Positions 1 to 15,000 of a DNA stretch of 64,000 bases are shown here, piece after piece. The position numbers were made by a program, and so were the translations under genes. Source of the DNA: Polytrichum commune (lineage: Eukaryota; Streptophyta; Polytrichopsida; Polytrichales; Polytrichaceae); contig OX485808.1 in assembly GCA_950295325.1 (NCBI GenBank), forward strand, positions 24,510,527-24,574,526, read 5' to 3'. The first letter of the stretch is position 1, and each line of letters opens with the position of its first letter. Under the pieces are notes generated by a model that saw only the letters and a list, made by a program, of their open reading frames with translations, made no database searches and was not told where the DNA came from.

Positions 1-2
1 CA

Positions 3-3000
3 ACTGCTGTGCATGCTAAGGATTCTTCAACAGGTCAAATTTTGCGATGTGAAGTCTTTATTGACAAGATATTCCGTATCCAGATTTTCCATCACTCTCT
101 GAAGCTTGACCTGGATGGAATGGCTACATTGCGCATACGAGCTTTTGATACAGAAGGTATGGGCAGTTCCTTTGCTAAAGCATGTGTCTCTGTTCCATTA
201 ATTTGAATTTTCGGAAGCAACTTCAAAACATAATGATAGATGCTGTGCCCAACATTGTGGGGGATCAGATAAATATAAAGTCTTGTAGTCCTAATTGGCA
301 GAAGTAGTTTAGTTTGCTCCATGTGCAGATATTAGTTTAAATAACACAACTGAGCCATGATGCTACTGTTTGAGCAGGCAGGTTCCTTCTTTGCTTGTGA
401 TAGTGGAACGGGTAGGGCTTGACTTTTTTATGGGAAAAGTGTATATGTCTTCACAAGTTGGTGTGGAAGTTGAGTAATGCAGTACTCCTTCAACACTTTG
501 TTTGAAAAAGGGAACTGACACAAAACTATCCATGATACAGACAATGTGTTCTCTTCATTGGCGGGATTGCAGTTCATGTGGCAACTTTCACCACTAAGTC
601 AGACAGGTGATGTGGCCCACCGCCTCACACATGTTCCTCTTAAGCACACGTCACTCATTGATGGTGAGATTGGAACTCAAATCGAGTTGGAGCAGAATGT
701 AAGTTGTTACCTCCCTTCCATAGTGTTCATCATGATAGATTGTGAGAATCCAAGTTTTAAGGCGCATTGGAGGTAGAGATTATTCTAGCTCATCCAGCTT
801 TTTTATTCAAGGACTTCAGTTAGGATTTTCTTTAGAGTCCTATTGCTGTAGATTACTCGTGGCAGCTAAAGGTGGTTGACACATGAGCCCTTCGGAAGGT
901 GTAGGATGATTTGATAGTGTACATGTTCCATTTGGTGTTTGTGTGCCTAACAAAACACAAGTGAGTACTTGTATCTTTATCATTAGAGGGGCAGCTTTAA
1001 TTGCTGACATTATCATTTCTGATTTGTGCAGGGGCTTGGATCTGATCTATATGTGGTTCGAGGTACCAGTGCAGGTCAAGAGAGAGTGGCTGCACATTTT
1101 ATGGAGCCAGGATTTGAGAATCTATCACATATAATTACTCTCACTGTGGCAGAGGCAGTTTCCTTGGATCCTCCGTCCCCTGTTTATATTATTCCTGGCA
1201 CTCAACTTCAATTCACTCTAAGAGCATTGCGACGTAATGAAGTCAAGGGTGCGTGCAATTTTGTCATGGCCCAAATCGTGACTACTTGGTAAAGCTGAGG
1301 ATTTCACATATTGCCCCGCATTGATGCACAGCATGCTAAAGACAGTTCTCTGACCACTTTTCTTACTGGTTTGCAGTCATATCATTGCCATCAAAGCATC
1401 ATCGATGGTCACTAGACAATTTCACTGTTGCCGACATTGACCCCTTATCAGGGCTTATTACAGCACACACATATGGCTCAACAATTGTGACGGTTGTGGA
1501 CTTGAGACTGACAGGGCATGAACAAACATCAACTATCCACGTCGTGAATCCCATAAGCCTGGCATTATATCTATCGCCTCTTCCTGTCAAGGGGATTGGT
1601 GCACTGACTAGTCTACATCAACCATTGGTAACATCTGACAGTCCATGGCAGGTTGTGACTGGTCGCAAGTATGTGGTGCAGGCGCTCTCCTTCTCACGGG
1701 AGTCTGGGACTCAACCTCTGCTCTTGACCAAAGTATGATGTAGCTTCACTGGTTCTATTTTGGAGTTCTTTTGTGTTTATGAATGGCAACATCAGCCCCT
1801 AGAGTAGTGGTTGTGTGACAAGAACATTTTCCAACAAACTCATAGTAGCAGTAAAGGCGTTATTGGTTGCAATGTCCTGTTCCATGCGCTTAGGATTGAA
1901 CATTCAAATTTGGTGCTCAAAGTGCTGAATATGAGGCATGGTACAATATTGGTTGTTAGGGTAAAGTTGGGAAGCCACATTTACTGCCTCTACTGCACCC
2001 ACTATGGGATATTGATAGATGCTATATTATTTGTGGTTATACAACTCTACTCAAATAAGGTTTGGGTATTGAACTATGTCCTAGAAGTTCTTCTTCTATA
2101 CAAAGTATCTTGTATAATATGTCTGAAGGCGCTCTGTTGTGATGTTATTTTCAGGATAATGAGTTGATTATGCCTTCTGCAAATCTGCCATACTGGAAGG
2201 TATTCAAGGTTCCTGAGGATGTGGTAGCTGAGCAGGGATGGCGTAATTGTTCCCTTTTGGAAGCCATGGCGGAAGGTAGTGGAAAGTTAATGGCAACTCT
2301 TGGGTACGGTGTTCTGGTCCAAGACATGGCAACTGGCCGTTGGTTGCAGACAAACAAAGAGGTGAAGGAATGAACACTCTGCTGTTGCACTCTACTGGCT
2401 GGGCAAGCACACTAGCTTCTTCCTCTTCTTTATGCATCGCTTGAACACAAACTCAAAGAGGAGTATCCTTGTGCAGGTTCTTGTAGCTGAACAAGAAATA
2501 ATGGTTTGCACTGAAGTGAAGATTGTCAACATTGGTAATTCGGGCTCCTTACGACTACCATGGGCATCTGGACAAGAGCAAGAATATCAGCTATTAGCTG
2601 AAGGAGGTAGGTCGCCTCATGCTATTCCTCACTCACCAATCACAATGTTCTCTTAACATCTCTGATTTTTTAATTTTGAAATTGTGACATAATCAAGGAT
2701 TGATATTAATTGTTCACATGATCCAACTACAAAGTATTTTATTCTTACCGATTGCTGACTGATTAAATTTGCTTTGGAACAGGGTGTGGGGAGAAATTGA
2801 CAGACTACAAGTGGTCCTCTTCTGATCCTGCTGTGGCTACTGTGAATTCTGTTGGAGTGGTTCAATCAAAGGGACTAGGAAGAGCAACCATCTATGTGGT
2901 AGCTGTAGGTGATGCTTTTAATGATGCCGAGGTATGAAGAAATGATCAGCCTAGTGGAAGTGCATCTCTATATTCATGTTGTATTTGCAGGAGAATGTTG

Positions 3001-6000
3001 TATACAATCTTAGGCTGCCATCGTTGCTTCTTTCATAATGTTTTGCCATGGAGGCTGACTATTTCTGTTCACAATGGTTCAAAGATCACATTGTAGTATA
3101 TTTTTCTCACCCATAAGAAAATAATATGAATAAGGAAGTATACTTGTTTGCCACTGAGTTCTGAAAGTTAGTAGAAGCAATCTGCAAATTGAGGAACTGC
3201 TTCAAAGAGAATCATTTTAAGAATAATACCTTCATGTTTGCCCTCTTCAATGATCACAGGAGTTAACTTGCACATAATGATATTTTTTATGGGATTGTGT
3301 TTCCTGCTTTCTGCCTTGAACCTCGCTGTCTTCATTGTGTTCTTGCTCATGCACTGGATAGTCTAATCTTGAGGCAGATATTGAAGCAAAGCAAGTCCAC
3401 TCAAGCTGAAGAGGTCACCAGTAATATGATGTTTCATGGTTGCAGGTTTCTCTGGAAGTATCATACCCATCTATGATTGATATTGTGCCTGGCCTCCCTG
3501 TGGAAGCAGAAGTTGGCTCCTATATTCCTGTCGCAGTTGGTCTGCGTGATCCTTTGGGTAAGTCAATTTGAGCTGAGAATCTTCAACAGTTGCTGACTTT
3601 AATAAGTCACCAGTGCAAAATAACATTTTCTGTAGCAGGTTGTTGTATTTCATGTGTGGATTTAAAGTTATGTAAGGCTTCGAGACATCTTTGACTCTCC
3701 TTAGGGAGGGAGAATGAATTTGGGCTCCTTGACAATTAAAACGAAGTTAACCTCAACCCAACTCATTAACTATCATAGTGAGAATTGCTGCAGAGCTTCA
3801 TATGGTCCACAGAAATTGAAATGTATACAAGAAGCTTCTAATGACTACTTTATGTGTTATTATGCAGGCTTGGAGTATTCACGTTGTGATGTTTTCAGGC
3901 AAGTTGTTCGATGGGGTGTATTTGGAGCTGATGGGCTGTTCTCAGTAGTGAAAGAGGTTCCCAACATTCTATATCCGGAGCTTCAAGGCCAGTTGGGGGA
4001 TAGAGATGCTGACAATTTTCATTCAGAGCAAAAAGAATTGTTGCATCTAATTCACCCTCATGCATGTGCCTGGACCCTCATATCTGCAGCACGACCGGGA
4101 CGAGCTACAGTTAGAGCCTCTTTGAATATGAGAGATTTGCTGGTGGGGGTTTCTTCACCTGAAATTGAGGGTCCCTACTTGGAATGCTCATGGTCTATTG
4201 CAGCATTTTCTCCTCTTACTTTGGAGCAGGCTGGTAATGGGGGCCGGCATGGGGGTTACTCACATAAGGTGGCAAGCACAGGACGTGTTTCTGTTGAACC
4301 ATCGCAAAGTGAACGGTTGACGGAGCTGTTACTTGTTCCTCGAAGCAATATGAAAGTGATTTTGCTAGGAGGTCCTGAGCGGTGGCGCCAGGGAGTTGAA
4401 TTTATAGACACAAATGATGTTATAACAGATCATGGCTCGACTATCAAAGAGGATGTGGGAGTCACTCATTCACAGGATGGAGGAAATCGGGTCTACAACA
4501 TAGAATGCAAGACAGTTGGTAATTATGTTAGTGTCCAACTCTCTACACTCTTTTTCTTACTATATTTTCAGAAATTTTCTCTATTCTCACATATGTACAA
4601 TCAGTCCTGATCATATGAAACACACTGTCCTTGGTCCATGCAGACTGTGAATTTCTATCGAGGCAATCTGGTGGGCGAGGACCATCCAACAAAGAGTGTT
4701 GCAACTACATCACTTTCAGTCATCTGTGCTGTTCCATCGGCTATTGTTCTTCTAATTGACGAACCTGGTGGGTCCTGCTCTTGGCTTTGTGCAAGGTTGG
4801 GTCAATAGAGTTCTGCAGTATACTTTGTTATGGTTATGTTCATTGATTAGTTCAGTGTGCTTCTCTAAATCCTTCAGGTGTCTAAATTCATTCTGAGTGG
4901 TCACCTTGGATATAGTTGAAGTCCAGCTGTAGAGTAAATGGCACTTGCTTTGTACTCCACACAATATTAATGCAACCCATTTGTACACCTCACTTTTCTG
5001 TCTACAGAGAATGGCTTGTACCAGATCAAAAATGCAGCTCATGCTGAGCGTGATGCCGACCATCGACACATTACACCTGTTATGGTGATCAATGATCGGT
5101 CAATCAGGGTGGCTGCTGTTGCTCTGCACGAACTTGGAAAGCCCTTTGCAAATGCATCATCACTGAGTTTGCTTTGGAAGCTAGATGGCTGTCATGGGCT
5201 GGCACATTGGGAAGTACAGCCACAGAATCCAAACGTTGACGTGGGTGGTTGGGAGCGGTATCTTGCTCTTAAAAATGTTGTTGGAGAGGTAAGTATTTTC
5301 TTTAATATTTGATGGATGGAGGTCACATATGAATAACTTGGTAGAAGTCTTACTGCAGTGTCTGTCAAGAGACTTCACATGATGTACTTGAGGATTGGAC
5401 GATAACATCTCTGCCTTTATATATACATATCATCTGGCACTTTTCTACCTGTGCCTCTAATAGAGGAAAAGTGAAGCCTCCTTTGTTCAAGTTTCAGTTT
5501 TCTAGGTTGAGGTCCCTTTTTGCTAACATCTTAAGTTTCTGGGCAGTGCACTGTGTATGCAGGCTTACATGGATATGTAGGTGATTCTGTCAGCACTGCT
5601 GCAGTTTTTACTTCATGGAAACCTCTGGAGAGACCAAAGGATCGTCTTCGTGATGCAGTGCACTTACAGGTACACAATTTTACATTTTCTTGGTAATGAT
5701 TATTGAGTGTACCAGAATCTGGTATGTATTGCTACTTTATGACAATGTTGAAGTGACATGGCAATCTTCTCGGGGATCCAATACACTCCTTTTTTTTAGT
5801 TTCCTGTTCATTGGATGGGCTTTATCTGTTAATAAGCAACTTCTGCTGGTAAATTAGATACATCAAAATCCTAGCATGATGTTTCAAGGAACATGCATTC
5901 TCTAATTTAATGACTTACTATTTGCTATTGCAGCTTGTAGCAGCCTTGAGAATCGAACCGAACAACATCCTCCTCTTCCACCATCCCAATGCTAAGGTAC

Positions 6001-9000
6001 CTGATCATCTGGATGTTTGGATTCGAAATTGTACTTGGAGTGGAATCTCAAGCAATTTATTGATTTTCTGCTCTGTTGTTCTGAGTCCTCACAAGGTGTT
6101 TATCTGTTGTGGCAGGCTAGTTTGTCAGTTCTGGGCGGAACAGCTGACATTCAGGCCCATGCTAACGACTCTAAAGTTGTTGGTGTGGTTCCTCTTGATA
6201 CACATGAACTTATAGTAAATGCTCAAGGTTCAGGGATGTCACTCATCACTATACGGGATGTTGGATTGGCAACTCCTGCCTCTGCAAGTGCCTTAGTGAG
6301 TCTGCAAGTGCAGTATTCTCACCTTGTTGAAACTGTTTTACTGGTCCTCCACATACTATATTATGAGATAAGTATTGGTATATGTTAAGAAAGCAACTGG
6401 AAACGGACCTGTCTCTGTGAAAGGCAATTTCACCTAGAAGACTTCTATGTGGAGATGAGCTGGTCATTACCATTTGAGTTAACTTACCTTTGGTGGTTGT
6501 TGTGCTGTGTATGTGGGCGATCTGTCAGTAAGATTTTTGCACGATATCCAATCTGGGCACCTTTTTGGCATGCTATAGAAGCTAATAGTGTGCTATAGCT
6601 AACATCTGATTGGAGTACATGTAGGTAACAGTTGCAGACGTGGCAGGCGTGAGAATGTTGCTATCAGAAGATACCAGTCTGCAGGTTCCCACGACCCGCT
6701 GTTCCCTCTATATTTTTGTATAGTAATGTTAATTTGAAGATGAGCCTCTCTCATGGGCATGTGGCAGCATGAGAAGCTTTTGTAAAATCAAATTTTTGCT
6801 ATTCTTGTATTCAGGTTGATTAAGGCAGGATGATCAACTTATTTAGCTCAGCAATAACTAGGAGACTAGGAGGATCTACTTTATATTAGGTCCCTGAATA
6901 TACTCTATTGTTTAAAATTAATTGTGACCTGCCTAAAGACTGAGAATGGACGGAAGCATTATCTTTAGTATTCATGTTTCAAAGCCTAGGAGGCACATTC
7001 TAGGAACTTCAAAATCACAAGCTTTTGTTTGCTCTTTCTGTATTTTTGCTATGATAGTGATGTGAATCGTACATGAGGTCAAAATTACACTTGAAAACGA
7101 GTGGATGATGCCAGTCAGAAATATCACAGCCAGAGATTATGAATCTTCTCATCAATGGTCGCAATCTATTTTGTATGCAGGTGGGTGCATGTATGACAGT
7201 GCAGACACAGGCAGTGAACAGCTTTGGACGTGTTTTTGACTCTTCACAGGTGCACTTCTGCTTGGCTCTGTGTGTTTGGAAACTCAATTACATTAAGTGG
7301 TTCATTCCAATTTTTTTGAATCTTGATGTTTGAAGCTTCAATCAATCAACTAACTCCAAATCCTCATGATCTTGTGCAGTTTGGATTTATGAATCTGAAA
7401 GTTTTGCTTCAAGATGAAGTCCTGACTGCAACTGCTAATAGAGTTGACATGGCTTCCAATGAGTTTGTCATCTGTGGGGTTGCTGTGGGCCTGACTTCAA
7501 CACTCCAAGTAAGATCTTCTATACACTGTGTCTTGTTGTCTTAGTTACCAATTTGTGGCATTTGGTTGACAGGAATTTTGGGGAACTTTGTGTTCATACT
7601 TGGTCCATTTGGCAATTACAGGTGAGTGTGACTCAACACAATGGAAAGGAGGTCTTCTCAGATTTTGCACAAGTATCAGTTTATGCTCCCCTTTCGATTC
7701 ACCCATCAGAACTGGTTCTTGCACCGGGCGCTAAGTACATGGTGATCTTATTTCCACATTCCTGCTTGTTGCCTCTAGCCAGGCTATATATTACGTTGCT
7801 TTTCAGGTGTATTGTAGCAGAGCTGATTGTATTTGTTGCACCTGTGAGCTCACAATGCACTAGTGGTTGCATTCAATGTAAAGTGTCTTAACTTTAGCAA
7901 TGACATGTGCACATTGTAAGGAGCATAGACAAGCAATTTGGCTGCAAATTTACTTGTCCCTGTACTGAATTTGCTATGGTTTTGTAAGCAGTTGGGAGTG
8001 GATGGAGGTCCTCAGACAGGATTCACTATACAATTTGATTCCACCAATTCAGAATTTGTCAAGATTGACCCCACCTCTGGGCTTCTAGAAGCTATGGCTC
8101 CAGGACAAACAGTGAGTTCTGACCTCTAAAGCGAGCATGCATCTTGTTTTTCTGTGTACCTCTTGTTGATGCTCATTGGGCGTGAAAGTGTGTAGTTATA
8201 CATGTCTTTTAATTGAATGGACTTTGTCAGATTAGCACGAGTAGTCATTTTGTAAGTGGTGTATCCAGACAATACGAGCTCAAGCACGAAGCTATGGCGG
8301 TGAGCTTCTAAGCCAAGCTGAGACAAACATCACCGTGCAAGTTCCAGTTTCCATGAAACTGAATGTCAAAGGGGGCCAGCTTGCTATTGGACGAGAAGTT
8401 TCTCTTTTCCCTTATGGATTGGAGGTGTGTAAAATCATATGGCTTTGTTCTTAACATTTCTCAGCACTTCTGCATTAAGGTCATAATGGCTGGTTTGCAT
8501 GACAAGGGTCCGGGTATCCAATTTAAGCAAATTTAGGCTCCCAAAATTGGAATTTCATATGCTTATGGTAATTCATATGATGAGTGGACCCCCATTCACA
8601 ATATGCCAAGTTACTGTTAGGACAATGTGGAGCCTTTTCCAATGGGGCGCTTTTACTAAACCTTCTCATGCAGTAAGTGTCTAACTGTGCTCTGTTAGAC
8701 TTGAGACTGAAACATTTTCTGTTGTAATCTGTACAGGAGAATCTCTTTGCATTCTTCGACCTTTGCAGTAACTACAAATGGTCAATCGAAAAGGATCAGG
8801 TTGAACCATTGCACACTTCATGTTGAAGGCAACTTGTTCTCAGGCTTGTGACAGTATGCAGGCAAATATTTGGCTACGCAACTTTGCAAGGCACCTTGCA
8901 GTCTTTTTGGCATCAAACTTTGTGCCACCAACCTCTGCATGGGGGATCTTGTGGGGATAGATTCAGCTACTTGGTTATGTTTTAACATTAGTAGATGCTC

Positions 9001-12000
9001 ATGTAGTAGCTGATCACGAGCCTCACCTTTTAAATGTATTTGGACAACTTCTGACTTCCTTAACATGAATTTTAATTTTTTTCACAATTGCACAGGTTCT
9101 TGCTTTGCGAGGTCTGGATGGTTCCATTGCGGATGAAATGGAGACAACTTTGCCTAAATCAGAGATATCTAGAGGCAAAATCCATAAAGGGGTTGATGGG
9201 TTGGCTGGTACTCCCCATGGTTTCTCTGCCAGAGCTGTTGGCATGTACGTAGGTTACAACCTAACGTCGATGTGGATAGGAGTTTGTGAATTAACAGTGC
9301 CATAAAGTCATATGTGTGTGTGCAAGTAACTCCAAACTAGCCGTTGACTCCTCCTGATTTTATGATGTGGGTTTGAGTCTTTATCAATTTATAAATTTTG
9401 TTCAGCGAGTAATATTTCTATCTTGGTTTATAATGTATGAAAGAGAAAATAGGCATATTTGGAATATCACTTATTGAAAAATTGTCTGGTTGGAGAAGCA
9501 TGAGAAGGACACATGGCATGAATATCTGAGATATTAATGCCATGACACCAATGCAAGCGCACCTAATGTAATTGGGTTTTGAGGTGTCAGGTCGGCAGGG
9601 AAGACAACTGTTACTCTTTCTTTCACATGCCGATTCCATTATCATGGTCGAACAGAGGAGAAAGAATACAAGCCATCAGGCACAATGTGGGTTTATCCAG
9701 ATCCCCCCCTAGCGCTGGGTATGGGAGCCACATGGGTGCTACCTCCTGTTTACACTAGCTCTCCAGTGTTACCGCAGTGGAAGAAGCATGCCCCAGCACT
9801 GTTGGATTTTGGACGAAGTGGTCGCAATGTTGTATACTCAGTCATGCATGTAAGTCACCTAAGATCTATTCTGCATGGTGCAAGTATTGCATTTAAGAGG
9901 CGATGGCAGTAGGACTCAGAATTCCAATAAAATGATATTGTTGGTGATGACAGTGGGTATCAGGATTCCAGTAAAGTGGAAATCATGAAGGGCTGTACGA
10001 TGGTATCTCTAAATTATGTGTTTTCAACTTTCCAGGAAGGTATCAATGACGGCAATGTTATGAGTATCATGGAGGGTGGAGTGATTCGCACATTTGAGAA
10101 GACAGAGGTTGGTTGTATTCATGCTAGGGATCTCAATACAGGGCGATCTGAGATTGCAGCATGTGTGCGTGTTGCTGAAGTGAGTTCTCTAACCTACAGC
10201 TTTGTCCAGTTCCATGTATTGTTTCTCCTGGCAGATTAGTGCTATTAATATCTCTCTCCTGACAAATCCAATGAAGTACCAAGTGTTTGTCATGCTTTGT
10301 TTAGAATACCATGTCCTTATCTTCAGCACCACCACTTCATGGATTATCTTTGTATCTCAACATCCTGATATTCCAGTTGGGTTCTCTTGCTTGTCTGCTT
10401 CACGTTTGTGTTCTGATCAAGCATTGCTTTGTTTGTTACTTCAACTGTATTAATCATGTGAAGTGTTTAATGTGGAATTTCTGAAGAAGATACAAAATAC
10501 ATGTACAGTTTGCAATTTCAAGAGTCTGAGGTCTTAGAGTGATGGATCGCCAGGTATTAATTCTCTTTCAGTATAAAATGTCCAGTATTTGCAATGTCTA
10601 CTGATACGAAGCATGGGCTCAATGATCAAATATGGATCTTCTTGCCCAATCCTTACTATGAAATTCTTGTTTTGGTGTTGTGATGGGGTTGGGACTAGGT
10701 GGCCTCTCTTACAGTAGGAGATGGACATGTGACAGAGCTGTCAGTAGGCACTGATCAGAGAATGGTTGTAACTCTCCGTGATGACCTTGGTAAGTCTTAT
10801 CTAGTGAAAGCAGTGAATGTGATACTTCTCACATTTGCATGAAGTAATTCTTTGATTACCATGTTACTTGGGTTCTCCTGGACTGCCAAATGTTCATTCT
10901 AATGATATGAAGTTATCTTTAGCAACGTAGTGATTATACTTTGAAGCTTTAGTGTATGCATTGCATTTGGTGGTGAGCATTGATTTGTCTTCAAAATAAA
11001 TTTGGAGTTCTTTGCAACTTGTTGCTGTTCTTAAGATTGGTCACGCTGGCCTGATACTTCAGATAGGATACATGCAAGCTTACAACATGTCACACTTGCA
11101 TCAACACAGATTGTCCTGTTTTAGTAAGCATTGACAGTCACATTCCAAAGGCTTCTCACCAATCATCTCAAATGTTAGAGACACTGCAAGATGCTTTTCT
11201 TTTACTCCTGCTGATCGAGTTTTATTTCAGGTGCTCCATTTCTGGAAGCTGGAGATGCAATTCCAATATTACTAGATACCAACCGGGCTGATGTGGTATC
11301 TATCAAAGTGACAGATTATGAGAGAATCGGCAGTTCAACAAAGGTCACAATTGGTCTGTGGGTGAGTGACAAGTCATGCAGATTTTTACAAGTTATATAC
11401 TTATTGAGATTTATTATTGTGAAGTCTTTTTTGAGTTCAGCTGCACCACAGTACGATAGGTGACCTTCAAGACCTTGCTCTTAGGTCTCATATTTTTAAA
11501 GTAAGTTAAGAACTTAAGTGTACCAATTTTAAATTTGCAGGCAATGAGGCAAGGCACAGCTTTGATACGTATATCATACAAAGGGGACCCACATATTGTA
11601 GACTGGGTTCTGGTAAGATTGAATGAGTGCACTCATCCTTGCCTTCCTAGCAGCAAAATGAATTGTTATATATGCAAGAGTTATATAATAGCCTTCGTTA
11701 ATATCTCAACATTTGTTCATATTGCTTCAGCCAGTTAAGTGGTATCATATGGATCTCTTTTTTGCTATCCTGATTTTTGCTTGGAGTTTGTGACCATGGA
11801 TCCTATTTTTGTACAGATAAATGTGGGAGCACATGTTTCTCCACGAAGCCCAGTGGCTCATATTGGGAACCGTTTTAGCTTCTCTATAGTTGGGAAAGGT
11901 ACAACTTGCTTGTGTGTGTCTGTAAATTGAATTGTAGGAAGTCAAAGTGATCGAGCTTCTATTTTTTATCAATGGAAAGTATTTCATGTGCTTTTTTCAA

Positions 12001-15000
12001 GATGACCAACCTTAACAAAACACTTGTATGTGGGCACAGGGCTGCATGGCTTTCCATCAGGTGAGCGTGGGAGCTGGTATAGTTCAAATGGAGATGTTGT
12101 ACAAGTTAATAGCTACACTGGGGAAGCACAAGCCGTTGGGGAGGGCACTGCAACAGGTAGGTGCAACAGTCGCAGATTAGACTGCTGTTTATTTGGTTTT
12201 TGGTTTTTTAAATGAGTTAATTAGTTAATTAATTTAAATAATGTTAAAAGTATAGTTTTCTTGACTTTTGGAGCTCTTGATGGTTGCCCTCAGATTGTCA
12301 AAAGATATGGAATGTGAGTTAGGTGAGAGGAATTGGACTTTGGCAAGCAGTAAAAACGCTGTTGCTGATTCTGGTAGTTCTAGGCGCTCAGTGTCTCCAG
12401 TAATTTTGGGCTTTGCACAATGTTGGAGATTCAAATCTTACTACCTGTTCATGTTGCTTGAGCAGTCAGCTTCAATGGTTCCAGATTGACAACATACACC
12501 ACAGTTACAGTAATTCGGGTTGCTTCAATCCATGTTGAGGCTCCCACAGGCATTCTGACAAATGTACCCATCCCATTGCATGGCTATGCATTTCCTCTCC
12601 ATTTCAGGTACGTTCTTCATGTGGAAGAGTCTTCTGTCAAGTCTTCTTAGGTATCACCTGAATCTACATGAAAGGTGGAAGCCCATAGCATTTCAAAATT
12701 TCGGTCTTTTCTTTGGAACATAGAAATATCAGTAACTTTCAGATTCTGCCACATCAAGAGCTTATGATCTTATCCCTGCTACCACAGGAGAGGCCATTGA
12801 CATGATTGACTTGTTTGCGGCCTGGATCAGGGATTCTTTTGGTCGTGATGTTGGAATAGTTGGAGAAAATCGTGAAGTTTCATACAGCTGCCGGGTTGAT
12901 CCAAGTTTTATCGGGTGCGGCCTCCTCAAATACAGTTTTGAATGATGGAACTTTGAAAGCTCAAAACTTTTAGAGAAATGAATTTAACTGTACATTTCTA
13001 ATATGGGTGACTTTGGTGCTACATTCATAATTTCCTTTGTCATGATCTAAATCACAATTAATGAGAAAATCTCTTGAAGCTATATATAATCTTAGTATGT
13101 AGTATCAGTCACATGATTCACTTGGTTATTCTTTGATCTTGCACTACTTACACCAGGCTATGATTTCAGGGAAGCCAAGGTTTGGCGAGAACCTGGAACT
13201 ACTGAGTTCCAGTGTGTGTTTCTACCATATCAGCCCATTAAAGTGAAGGAATTACATCGGAAGTGGGTCTTGCAAAACGTGAAACCACTAAGGGAGTTCA
13301 GTGGGAAATTGGAATTCACTTTGACAGCTACTTCGGCAGGTGTTGAAGGATCTGCAACAGCATGGTTTGCAGGAGGCTTTGAGGTCATCGACACCCTACC
13401 ATCAAAGGTTTGACTCTCACACACTGCTCTAATGATGTGTTGGGTTTGCAGTCTGTTTACCAGTCCATGGGACTTCTTAATGGGAGTTGGTCCCATTTGA
13501 TTGTCCATTGGTTATTTTGCATACAATATGAAGATTTTTTTTTTAAGTTGTGGGGGCATGCTTGGAGGTAGTGTTTAAATTTGAACAAAGAGCAACCTAT
13601 TTCAGTTCATTTGGGGGGGGGGGGGGGGTGCAAATTCATTCTAGCACCTCTTGGCATGCCAAAATGAGTTTGACCCTCAATATTTATAGAATGTTCTTTG
13701 CTGAAATCTTCAGACTACCTCCAAGGTGTTGTATGGGAAGCAACCAACTCCTGACTAACTGTCCTGATGAGTTAGAGGATAGTTCTCTTGTTGTGAGTTT
13801 CTTATGAGATGTTGCTTATCTTGTATTCACTTGCTTTAGTTCATATGTTTAAGTTCATGCAGGTATATATGGTTATGAAAGCAGATAATGGAGTTGATTG
13901 TGTTGATTTGAAGAGTTGCATAGTTATTTCAGTATGTTTTTACTTTTAGTACGTGATGTCCATGTGCATTTGCTGTGGCAGCTTGAATTTTCACCAAAAT
14001 CCAAAGACTGGACGTTTTCAATGATCGGCTTTGTACATCAAGGTGAGGACTACTTTTCATTCAATCCACCACTGTTTTCATGATCAGATTTGTCATGTGT
14101 TCCTCTCACATACCACATTGTCTTGTTCTGCAGATGTTGTGCAGCTTACAGTATCTGCACGGCCAGAGGCGTTTGAGTTTCGGTTGCAGAATCCGAAATC
14201 TGAGACAGCTGGAGTTGCAGGCCGGGCCACGTATAAGGTAATAACCCATGTTACGGGCTTTTTAATTTTAATTTTTTTTGCACATTATCAGTATATCTGC
14301 TGTAACTTCATAAGGTGCCTGTCCTGAGCAACTTATGCCCTTGTTATGCTGGTTTGCAGATGAAGTTATTGGAGGAAGATAAGCCATTCACTGATATTCT
14401 TGTCATCAAATCCTCCATCACAGGTGCTTCTAGAACACTCTTCTTAAGGTTCATCATGTCTGCATGAATCACTAGTTTGAGCCCATGCCATGCCAGCCCA
14501 TTTCACCTGTGCATACGAATTAGTGTCCATCCCTGTCAATGGCCAACTGTGGAACAGCGACTGCGTCAAAGCCCATGCGCCTTCGCTGTTCCAAAATTCC
14601 AAATGCATAGTAGACCAGTTTGGGCCTGTGCTGTCCCAGCCTGGTGCACCTGTGCACATGAAACAATGTACCAGGCCATCCCTGCCCCGTCTGCTTGACA
14701 TGTTGCTGTCATTGGCCAGTTGTTTTGGAACTTTGGAACGACAATTGTGTCAATGCCCATGCATCCTCACTGCTTGAAAGTTCCAAAATGTGCAGGAGCT
14801 TTAAAAATGTGCTTGACATTGACTTCTTTCAAGCATGAGAAGTGAACTGATGATTGTTTGAAAGCGCAGGTCAACGGTTGGAGCTTCCAATCATTTATAA
14901 AGCAGGGAAGTCATCGGTGGCAACGTTTTCAGCCCAAATTGTGATGGCTGTTATTCTCATTCTCGTCCTCCTCATTCTCCCTCTTATCTTCTGTGCTCGG

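Noticed and set aside
3714-3867. Upstream extension of the long GP210 exon frame
   Set aside because: The frame is open back to 3714, but the protein before the acceptor at 3867 does not resemble the family, and the phase of the preceding exon fits only a start at 3868.
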